64,000 bases of DNA from Pyrocephalus nanus (lineage: Eukaryota; Chordata; Aves; Passeriformes; Tyrannidae), in assembly GCA_038380795.1 (NCBI GenBank), contig CM076277.1, forward strand, positions 1,703,501 to 1,767,500, given 5' to 3'. Below are positions 41,001 through 53,000 of the stretch, piece by piece. The notes under the pieces were generated by a model. The model was not told where the DNA came from and made no database searches. It saw nothing but the letters and a program-made list of their open reading frames with translations. Both the position numbers and the translations under genes were made by a program. How positions within the stretch are numbered: the stretch's first letter is position 1; each line of letters opens with the position of its first letter.

Positions 41001-44000
41001 CCACAAAAAACCCCAAACCAAACCATCAAACAAAAACCCAAAGTAAAACACCCCCCAGACAGAAACCCAAGCCAAAAAAAAAAACCAAAAAAAAAACCAC
41101 CACCAAAAAATAAACCAAACACCAAAAAAAACCCAAAGAAAACAAAAAAACTACCACCTCAAAACCCCCACCCACCAAAAAAAACACCCCCACAATCAAA
41201 CCAAACTATTTCTTTGGAGAGTTCTATAGGTTGAACAATACTCTTTTGCAAGGCCAGTTATCAGTTATCCTCCACCGGAAAAGCTCCCCTCACCCAAGGG
41301 AAATGCCAGGGTTACTGATGGAGAGGGAATCAAAAGCAAAATGCAACCAGGACAGCAGAGAGAGAAACTTTCCAAGAGTTTTCCCTTCACTGCTGATGCA
41401 ATCAGGTTCTAATTGCAGATACAGAGCCTGCAGGTTAAGCAAGTGAAAACACAGAGCTGACAACGAGTAGATTGCTATCTCAGCACACAAATCCAGAGCA
41501 CACCAGGAGCCACTTACCCTTCTCAGACTCGTTTTGGTTACATACTGCATCTTTCCAAGGCTGGATTTCTGCAGAAGTTGTGACAAGATCCGTATTTAAA
41601 ATCTCATGGCCAATACTGGACGAGAGTCTCGAAGATCGTCTCCTGCTCTGGTCTCTCTCAGCATTATCTGAAGAGTTCTTAAATTTTTCCTGAGCTGGAA
41701 CAGGCACATTTAATGGTACCATTGGTACCACGCAGTTACAGGATTACTAAATAGCCCAAGAGCAAACTTTGAAGTTCTCCCCTCCCTGGGATAGTTGCAA
41801 AGTGTGTTTAAGGACAGGTTAACAGCAAAAGCTAACAAGCCTGGGTGATTAAACCTCTGTAAAAGCTACAATTGTAACAGTTATAAATAAGCATAAAAAT
41901 ACAGCACAAGCCCATCACACAGAGCTCTCAACTTTTTTATTCTAGTAACAGAACTGAAGTGCAGATACAATCAGTATCTGGAGCAGCACTGTTCTCAACA
42001 GCAGCTGTACCACTGACATAAAATACCAGGAGTTAGATGAGGATTCAGACACACCACTGTCACCCTGAGCTGGACAATGTACACACACTGAAGTTTTAAC
42101 ACTCTGTGGTCCTAAGGAAGGGAAAGAGCTTTCAGATCTTCACCTCCTTGGTCCTGGGATTGCTATAGAGAATATAATTCTCTTTCCTCATCAACACACT
42201 CAAGCTCTTCAACCTCAACATCCAACACACCAAGATAAAGTAGAAAGCTGTCTGGCTGCAGTGGCACGAATATTTATGTAGTATTTAAGTGCCTTTGCTA
42301 AACAATGTGGTAAATCCTGCATCTATTAACTGATGAGTTTCTACAACTTTTAAGGCTTTTCTAACCTTCTATATATCAGAGGCAATATAATCTCTGCCTC
42401 CCCTACATCTATAAACTTCTTTCTCAAGGCTCACAGCTGATGCCTCCTTTATCCAAACCCAACTTCTGAGATTTAGGAGGGAATTCCAGCAGGATGATGC
42501 CACATATGAACGGCCAATATAAGAAAAACCGGTGCTGGATTTCAGTCAATGAATCTGTCCCAGTTCAAGGTTAATATCACAGTTTTCCCCCTCCCCATCC
42601 CTTAAGCTTGAAGAACTTTATATATGCAAATAGTGTGAGAGTTGAGTCCCAGAAAACACTCACACAAGTTTTTTTCGATCCTGGCACGCTTTGCTGGAAC
42701 ATCCCCTCCTTTAGGGATTTTCCGACGTCTTAACTCCAAAGTTATGGGCTGCAGGGTCTGGGAACTTGGCTCTGTTTGGAGAGAGAAGAAAAACTGACTG
42801 GATATGAAGCTCTGAAACACCAGTTCCAAAGCCTCACAACCTGAAATCCTGAGCCTGCATAAGTACAGCTTCCCCTGGTTTTCTGAAGCTCTCACAGTGG
42901 CATTCAGCCCTCCTGCAGGATTGCTTTATAATGCATGAGGGTCACCTGCCTAAACCTGATCCCTGACCAAGCCACTGAGGCTCCAAACCTGCCAAGTATG
43001 CTCAGCTGTCCTGAACAAAGAGGAGCTTAACATTTTAAAAAAGTTTCTAGAGATGTAGGGTGTGAGAGAGCAAGATCCTTCTTATTCCTTCAGGTAAGTT
43101 TAAAAATGTTCTGGCATATGGCCTAAACATTCCCCCTTAGCTACGTACCTGTTGGGGGGGTTATTGGTGGTCTGCCACGCTTCCGTTTGGTTTCCTTTGT
43201 GTTCTCCTGTGGGCTCTTCACGTTGTCATTCTCAGGCTTCTTCTCAATTTGTGTATCTACTGAATATTCCATATCATTCTCTGATATATTCTCTTTATCT
43301 TCTTTCCCATTCTTAGATATATTCTTTTCTGAGACCTTGCCTTTTTCTGAGATGACCAGAAATTTTCCCTCTTTATCAGGCTGCTTGACTCGTTTCTCGG
43401 TCTTCAGTGTCTTTTCATCTTCGTCTTTCTTTGCGTTACCTGCTGCTTTCCTCTGCTCTTTAAATTTCTCCCGGTTTTCAGGAGATGACGGAATTTCATC
43501 ACCTCTTTCCTTAGGCTTAGCATCACCCACAATATTCTAGATAAAGAGAATGAATTGAGAAAATCAACTTATTGCAGTCTGAACTCACCTCTCGCCTCTG
43601 TATCGAGCAGTCCTGTATCCTTGTCCTGTTCTTCAAAGGATAAAAGCCAGAGTCATTAAAGCAACTGCAATCACCAAAGTCATCAGGAACCACATTTCAA
43701 CTTAAACCCAAAATTTGGAACTTTCTTTGTAATTTGTGTCCAGCACAAGAGGACATGAAAATCCTTAATGGTCCCTGGCCAGCACGGTGCTGATGCAACA
43801 TTCAACTGCCACCTCATTTCCTCAGAGCTCTTAGTAAATAACACCAGACCAGAAGAACACCCTGGACCAACAGCTCCTTCATGTCCTTCCCTTCTGGGAT
43901 CAGGATCAGAGGACAGCTAAATACCTCAATGCTTCTTTGGGGAAAGAAAGAGAGACAGCTGATTTGAGCCATAAAATACACTGAATACATCAGAATACAC

Positions 44001-47000
44001 TGATACCTCATTGTCTCCTTGTACTGCACTACATCTTACCTCTGGCATCTTCACCCTCTATATCATTTCAACCATACTTGGGACAGACTTCATTAAAAAA
44101 AAAAATAAATCACTGTTTAAAAGTGTGAAATCAAATTGTTATGTATTTCATGAAAACAAGTAGGCAAATGTGAAGAAAGCTTTCACCTTTTTAGATGTCT
44201 GAGCATTGCCTTTACCAGACATCACAATAATCTGTCTTCTGTAAACTCCTTAAGTGCCACAGCTATGGGAGAAGCTTCAGTGGAAACTCAAACATGATTA
44301 AAAAACCAAAAAACACCCCCCCCCAAAAAAAAATAAAAAATCAAAAAACAACGCTCAGGCACTGTGTTTCAGCACTTGCTCACAGAACCAGCTGATTTGA
44401 ATCAAGTGTGTGCTACTGGAACTCTCATAAGCCATCTTAGTCAAAATATTCTCAGGAAAATGAATCATGACTCCAGTATGTCTGAGTCACCTGCTGATGT
44501 TCCTGATCTCTCCAAAGCTGCATGTCCTTGCAAAGGCACATTCACACTGTTCCAGGTCATTAGCATTTTACCATCACTGCTCAGCATGGCCTGTTACACC
44601 CTCTACACTCATTAAAGAAATTCTGATCAGCTTATGTTGCTCCCTTCAGGAACCAGGTGGGTTGGGAGCCTTTTTTTCCCCTTAACAACTACCAAGAAAT
44701 GAGCCACGTGTGCCTTCAAGGCTCCCTCCTCCTGAAGAACAGACACTTTCCTCCAGGTCCAGCACACTGCTGCACTCCTGCTGTACCTGAACCTCCACCC
44801 TGGTAACTCACACTCACATCTGAACCTGCAGCTCTCCAGTGCCTCGAGTGTTTGGGTTTTTTTAACTTTACTTCTGGCTGTGTAAACAGAGCTCACCAGG
44901 AAACTCTCACTTGATGCTGCTTTATGCTGAAGGACAGAAAAAATGTTGTGCCATAGCTTAAAGAGATTCTCTTGGACTAAGAAATCTGGTCAATGGTTAA
45001 AAGGAGGGAAAAAAACCCCAACCCTTCAGCTCCTTTCGAAGAATTTCCAGAGCTATGCAGAAACATGAAACTCCCTAAAGGAGAGACGAAATATTTTGGC
45101 TTTCTTATGCAGAATATTTCTTCAGATTGTTCAACTTCATGTATTTAATGCTAAATATGGTGGAAACATTCGTCATGGCAATGAAGACTCTGCAGGTTGT
45201 TCCCTTGTATTAGTCAACCATCAACCAGGCACCACAATAACCATTTAAAAGCTACTAATTGCACTTTGTGGCAAATCCGAAATCGTTTTCCCTCCTAGCT
45301 TAGCAGACACAGAAATCTGGAGACCTCCAAGGAATGGCACACCTCCTCACAACAGTTTAAAATTTAACAGTTTAAATTGAACAGATTTAAATCATAGCAC
45401 TGGTAATTCATTCCTGCAATCTGTGCTTAACACTTGTGCTGGGAAGACAGAGTAGATTTCTTTGCTCAAACAAGTATCAGAAAACTAAAACCATGACAAA
45501 AAACCACAGGTTACAGCTAATAAAAGGTCTAAAACTTTTAAACCCTCCCTATAACAAAAATGATTCTGAAGCAGGTACTTTGGAAGCTTTGACCAAGTTA
45601 CTCGAGTAGAACTTGTCAGCCTTTCCTACAGAGTGCTCACCCATGAAAATCAATGTACAAAGCAGTATTGCTTCCTTCTCACCATGAGCAGGACTGATTT
45701 ATTATAATTTTTTTTTTCATATAATGGTTTCCTACTACTTTCCAGTGTGAGCTGAAGGCTGAACCACCACACTGAGGAGGTGAAGGGTTGGTAGAACAGC
45801 CAAACCACAGAAGTGGAAGAAGGAATAGTTAAAAAAAGCTTATTTTCTCAAAGTTGTGAGTTGAAAGATTATTAGCCATGTTCCTTAAGTCTCAGGACAA
45901 TTAAGTAGTTCCTTTGGGAAAGAACAGTTTCTGCCCCCTCCCCAGTTTCCATCCCTTTATTTTGAAGGCATACATAAACTCATCTCAGTGACTTCTTTAG
46001 TTCAAGAGGTACACTCAGAGAACCTGAGAGCTTTGGAAATCACATCACAAACATTCACAGAACATTTTCATTTTAAGACACTTCACTTCATATAAACTGT
46101 ATTTTAGCAATAAGGGTGTTTCATTCATGTCATGTTCTATAATTCACCAAATCCAGCCACCTGAACACAGAATACACCAAGCAGCATAAACACAATACCC
46201 ACCTGATCTTTGGAAAAAGCTTTGACATGAATGTTCTTGACCGTCTGAACTACACCATCATAAAATTTCACAGTGTAAGTACCTAAAATTTGAAAAAAAA
46301 GCATGAGTTCAAAGATCAGAAGTTATTTAACAGAGCATTTCCTACCAGCTCCAATATTCCAGTTGAATACTTAGCTCTAGATAAAAGCTGCCTTATCTGT
46401 GTCCTTACAACCCTCATCAGCAGAGCTCCCATCACAGGCCAAGTAAGGGAGACTCCAAGTTACCCAAAATAACTCTAGTCAGAATAAAGGTGCATGTCTG
46501 CTCTTAAGAGTTGCTCCTTAGATGCACTTTACTCACAAAATTCCAAAATATTCTTGGTGGAATATTCTGATACATAATTACACAGCCTTATTCTCCTTGA
46601 TCTTACAACACAGTCAACCTGAAGTGAGCCCAGCACTAGAACAAGCCCTTCATGGTTCCCCTCCACTTCTGGTTTTTAAAGGGCTTTTGCAGCTCTGACA
46701 CCAGTTTTATTGCAGTTACATGCATCTCTTAAAAACAAACTTCAGGAATAACTTTTCCCAAATATAGACTTCAAGCAATTCCTGACTGGATATCCCAGCA
46801 GAAAGGTTTTATATCTCACCAACAGGATGAGAGGCTCTAACACATAATAATTCAGCTTCACATAGCTGTCTTGTGTCTGCTGTGCTACCTTTCCACCTAA
46901 GCAAAGAGGTCCCAACACAAGTAGAAATGCATCATAACAACCATGACAAAAGCAGAAACAAAGCCTTACCATCTTTGTTAACAGAAGTGACTTTGGCTGG

Positions 47001-50000
47001 GTAGAAGCGACAGTCGGACCAGCACGCCAAGACCTGGTCATTGATATGGAACCCCTACGAGACAGGAGGTGAAAGCTGAGAATTACTGAGCACACAACTT
47101 CATTACAACATTCCAGTCATCAGCCTTTCGATATTTAAAACAAACTGCACAATAAACTGCTATGTGTTCATATGTCCTGTAAGTTCTACTTACTGCACAG
47201 CCTTCTTCCTCGTGCAATCCTTCTTTCCTTAACTGGATTTTCTCTAAGGGACGCAAGTAAGGGCTGTCCCAGCAGAACCACTCGTCGTATCTGTGGTTCC
47301 AGCGTTTGAAATGGATAAGCACTTTCCCCTCTTCATAATCGATTTCTTCGATGTGAGCTGGGTACCTGGCCAAGGGGAGATTAAGATGTTTTAATTGAGA
47401 GGAAGGTAAGCTGTGTCAGACACTTCACACAAATAGAGCTCGGTTTGGCTTCTCCAGTCTTATTCCTAATTGATGTACCAATTGTATGAGCAATAAAGGT
47501 GCTACAGAATGACTGAGCAAAGCACAGAACAAACCCCAAAACTGAACAGCAAAGCAAACGTTGGCTGCAGCAAAAGGAGACAACTAAGGAGTCCTTAGTC
47601 TGGGGTGGAAAAAGAAATGGATCTAGAGACCCAGAAGTCAGAAAAACCTTCCCTACACCTACATATCTTACAAAACTGATAGCTTTGGCTCACTGTTATC
47701 AAGAATAACACCTGGGGGTCAATGCACTCACTTCTCCAAGATATCCATCAGTAGGCATCATGAATCATCTTCCCAGTACAACAGCAAAAGCCCAGCAGGC
47801 ACACCAAACCTAATCTAAGTTTTAGATTCCCAAAGTTGAATTTCATCTGCAAAGGCCTGGGATTTTAAATATAAATTTCTCAGAAGTAGAGGAAACTCAG
47901 ATGAGTCAAATTCAAATGTTTCTGATCAGGAAGACTTTGTAAACTCTGTATTTCTTTAAATTGCATTGGTAATTTGTAACTTCAGCAAGTATTTTGGAAT
48001 CACAGCATATTTCACTACCCCAGCTGAAGATAACATCCCAAGTATCAATGTTTTCCCCTCCACAATAATGACACCAGGAGAAAATTTCCACTTGTGGTGT
48101 TTTCAGTATTTTGAAAGGCAAGGCCTCAGTGAACTCTGTAACAAAGGGCTGAAGACAAAACCCAAATCCACAAGTATTCTTTACCTGGCAAAGCACACTT
48201 AGAAGACAGAACAAGTAGCACAAAGAAGTGGCATCTCAAAAGGAGACTGATACTACACAACAAAGCCCAGACATGTCAGAATTAAGACTGAAATGCAACC
48301 CAGGCTACCATTCCACAACCCTGCCTACACACAGGAAAAGCACAGCTACCTACAACTGAAATCCTGCAGCAGATGGGAGACACATCCAGTCATGACTGTT
48401 TAGAAAGAGCCACAAATAAGCCCCGTTAGACATTTACAGACTAATGCCCACTTAACTCTCAGTGCCACAGGCCTCAAGCCATGCCATTAGTTCATCCCAG
48501 TGTACTGCCAAAATACAGGCAGCAAAGGCTGGGGAGGAGAGGGAGTCAAGTGGAAGATACTCATGGCAGGGACATCTCTAACTCACTACCAGCTTCCTAG
48601 AAAAGAAGCAATTTCCCTCATGTGACAGTCAAGGTGGTTCATTTTTAGGTAACCTCAAGCACTGCCCTCCACAAGTTCATGAGGGGGCAACAATCACTAA
48701 GTGGTTCTACTAAACATAAGTAATTTCTGATTATCACTAAGTACAGGTAATGACAAAAAACCAGTATCCCATTCCCTACAATCTGAGTGCAGCAAAACCA
48801 GGCAGGAAATCTCAGGTCCTCTCAACAAGAGAGCCCCATCGGGACTGCAGTGGGCCTGGGACTGGGCTAGTTCTCAAAGGTGAAGAGGGAAGCTGATAGA
48901 AGTGACAGGGTACTGCCTCAGGATCAAGTTAACCCATAACTGTCTCTGGTAAGCACCATTCACTGTCCCCCCCAGGGAGAGACAAGCCCAGGTGACAAGA
49001 GCCAATGAAGTCCATGCTGCAAGGCTGTTCCCTGCTTCATAGGCAGCAAAAAGGAGACCTTTCTACACCAGAACCATCACCCCAGAACCACACACCAGTG
49101 CCATCTGCACCTACCCCACCTCACCTTCTCAAGACTCCCTGATGGGAGTCCAGCCATCAAGAGAAACATCCCTGACAACGAGACCAGAGTTCAGCTTGGC
49201 TGAGGCAGTGTGGGGGTACCAGAGCTCTCAGCCAGCTCCTGGAGAACATCTGCAAAGCCTTAACAAATCTTCTTTTTCTGAAGCAATGAACATCGGCAAA
49301 CAAATGTTCAGAGCTCTCGACTGAACAGTAAACCTGTCAGAACCTGTGCCAGGTCTGTCCATGAACTCTGACAGCCCCTCCCCAATCCCACCTCCCTTTC
49401 AGATGACAGCACTGGCAGCTTCCGAACCAAGCAGAAAGGTTCAGGGGTTCTCAGCAGCCCTGAGCACCACACACTGACAGTCCCAGCTTCCTCCTTCCAC
49501 ACCTGCAGCCCTTGCTAGCACTGAGCAAGCACACCCTGTCAGGAGGCACAAGTGTGCACTCCTCTCTGCACAAGAGTTAAGCACATCCATCCACATCCTC
49601 CAGAAAGCCTGTGCACATGCCAAGGGGCAGAGGTCACTTCAAAGAAATTCAGGCTTATTTATTAAAAAAACCCATACTCTGGGAGGACACACAAAGTGAA
49701 AGGCCAACAGCTGAAGCCTGGCTAAGGCCTAAAAGAGAGTACAAGCCGAGTGTCCAGGATAGCCCAACACATCCTCCCCCAAAGCACAAAGGAAGCATTC
49801 AGCTGCTCAATGGCTATTCAAGACAGCTAACTGATCCTGGCTAAGAAATCCCCAACTGGTACTGATTTGAATATTTATCTAAACCACTGTGAAAAACAAG
49901 CTGAAATCCGAGACAACTTCTTGCAATTTACTGGGAGGGCAAAACAAGCAGTTTTCTAATTGAATTTGAAAGGATAGGTGAACTCTATGGTTCAAGGCCT

Positions 50001-53000
50001 TAGGAACTGGCTAAACAGTAAGGGAAAACCTTTTGAGATGCCCAAATTAGTGGCATTAGTTTTGTAAGAACCCAAGTGACAATCAAAAACTCAAAAAGCG
50101 TAACTCTCAAACGATCACAGTTAGCAATGACCGGCCACTTCACACCATGGCTGTCAAAGCACAGCAAACAGTATGAGAATGCATTTATGGCAGACACAGA
50201 TTTACCTCTGGGAAGAGGGAAATATCTGGAAATTCCCTGGACTAGTCTATCTCCCTTCTCCTTTCCTACACACCAGAACAGAATTGCTATTAACTCCCAC
50301 TGCCCTGGAGCTGGGAAGGGACAGGCTTAGTGCAGTCAAAGCAAGGCAGAGAGGAAAGGGAGAATCCAGGAGGACAAGAGCCATGGGGGTTCATTATTTC
50401 AAGTACTGAGACCAATTCCTGACAGCATGGACAATTAAACTCGTGGGACTGACAATCTAAATCTTAACAGGGTACACCGCCCTCTCACAATACCAATCTA
50501 GTTTCAATGCTCGAGAGCCCTAACCAGAATCTAAAGTCTCTTCACATCCATTTTAAACAAACAGGAAAAACAGGAGAGGTGTCATCACACTAAGGTAACA
50601 CAAGAGATGCCATTATTTGCCTGCTACAGGTAACCAGTGCAGTTGTCTTCTTTTCAGTAAGAGAGGATGCAGCCAGCCAGCACTGCAGAGCTTAAATAAA
50701 ACCGTGCAAAAGGTCTGAGGAAGTCAATTCAGCCAGGACAGCGTGTCCATGGCCATCACTACAGCAATCCACTCTGGGATCTGTCCATGCAGGACTGTCC
50801 TGCTGGAGCAGTCCCACTCCCCCACCCTCTCAACTCCAGCAGGTACAGGGGCACCTCCACATGGCCAGAGCTCTCCTCCTTTAGCTCCCCGAGGTCAACA
50901 GACACTGTCACGAGTCTTTCATGATAACTCTGATGCCCTAAGAACTAAGCCAAGCACTGGAAGTACTCCCTGTACTCCCTGGAGTTTGAGCACAGGAGGT
51001 GACAGACAACTGCACCAGGTGCACTTCCAAATCCAGCAAAGCAACCTCCAGTTTGAGCTCTACAGATGCAACATCCACTTTGCACTCTGGCAAGGAGCAG
51101 ACCCCGCACTGACTACTCTGCTGGCACACACACAGTCTTCTTCCACAGGGTTGGCATCACATCCACACACCCTGCAAGTCCTGAACTGGCAATTCAGGGC
51201 ACAAGACACTGCCATGAAGGGGAGGCACACTGGGCTCTGAAATGAAGTACTTCCCAAAGCACCAGTGCCATCTGAGCAGCAATAGTGGCCCATGAACTGA
51301 TGGATTGTTTGGTACTGAGCACAGAAATCAAAGCCCTCTGACCAAACAGGACACTTAAACCTCCAAAGGTCTAGCACTGGGAGAAGTGTCAGCAAACACA
51401 GTTCTGTAATGACCCCAAGGGGTGGTTGTGGTCACACAGGGCAGGTGAACACTGCAGGGGAAAGAGCAGCCTGCTGTCCTCTACAAATGCACACCCAGGA
51501 GTTGTGTATCAGCCTGTCACCACTGATATTTTTGCTCACAGAAAACAAGCCCCTAGCTCTTACAAACTTCAGTTCAGAAACCCCAGAAACAGAACTACAC
51601 ACAACCCAGGTGTCAAAGCTCAGCAAGCAAATGAAAGCTTTCACAAGCAGAGAGTTCATAACTAAGCTGTGAGATCAGAGTTGCAAAGCACTGTGTGCAA
51701 GACAGGCCATTTAGGATGTGTTTCCAAAAACCAAAGAACGTGGTTTGGCTTGGGACATTCAGCATATCCAAAATTCAAATTCAGACCAAGGGTTATGTGG
51801 AAAGTATAGCAGGTTGTTGAATTCCCCCCACCAAGTTTTCCCCTTCAAGAGCTGTGACACTGTTGCTGTGCAAACATGTCAGAAGGATAACAGCTATTAA
51901 CAGGAGTTATCAGCCTTCCTCAAACACCAGCTGTACCAAACTGCATCTTCAATAAGCCTACAGCAGAGACAGGCTAAGAGATCACTTTTGGAGGCCTGAC
52001 TGCTTGTTTTTGGCTGTACAAACAAAACTCAACAATACCAAAGATGCAGCAGATTCGATCAGTGCTTACCTGTGCAACTCTGGGTTACACAGGTAAGCCA
52101 AATCAACATGTAAATGTGATTTAATGGTCATACTTATGTTCTCTATGGAAAGAGCTGTTTACTCATTTTCACAATGCCAATCCCCCTGTACCTGTAAAAT
52201 AGAGGAATACTCTGCATGCAAGCAGAATATTGTGGAACAAATTCCCTATGTCTAAGGCAGTGCTCCACCCTTCTGAGATGCCCAGATGGTTTTCAACACT
52301 GGCTTTGCACACTTAGCCTACTGGCAGGTCCCAGAGCCTTCAGTACAGTCACCCACATAGACTCCTCAATAAAAAATAATAAATAAATAAATTTTTAAAA
52401 AAGTCAACTATAATTCATTGCTGGGAAGGAGCTAAAGCCAAATTATTTCTTGTATTTAAGAGGTCTTCTGACTCAAACAATTTTCACTGTATGCCTCACT
52501 CACTGACAATTATTAAATGCTAAGTTTTGAGCTGACTACCAGCAATGGACAGTCACAAAGCTCAAAGTCAGCCCAAGCAGCTTTCAGGCCCTTCTCCATC
52601 TTCCTGCTGCAGTGGTTAGTCAAGGAAAGTGTTCTTCCTCACAGATGAGGGCTGCAAGACAGGCTCCAGAGCAGACTTGTTAGAGCAGAATATGTTTCCC
52701 CACCACCCACCCTCAGAGAAGCAGAGGCCACAACATTTAATCAGACTTTAAAGCCTATGAATTCACAGCAGCACCGGGAAAGGAAGCAGTGAGGAACTGC
52801 CTTGGGTATTTTTTACTGCAAAGAATTGACTCTTCCATAACATCTGCTCTGCAGTCTGTGTACAGCACAGAACTTGAAGGGTGAATTCAGGAGGAGGAGA
52901 GTCTCAAGTCCAACTAGATTTAGGAGCAATCCTATTCCCAGACACAGCAGCAGACACTTCTCAAGGGCCAGCACAACACACAACATCTATCGCCCATTTC

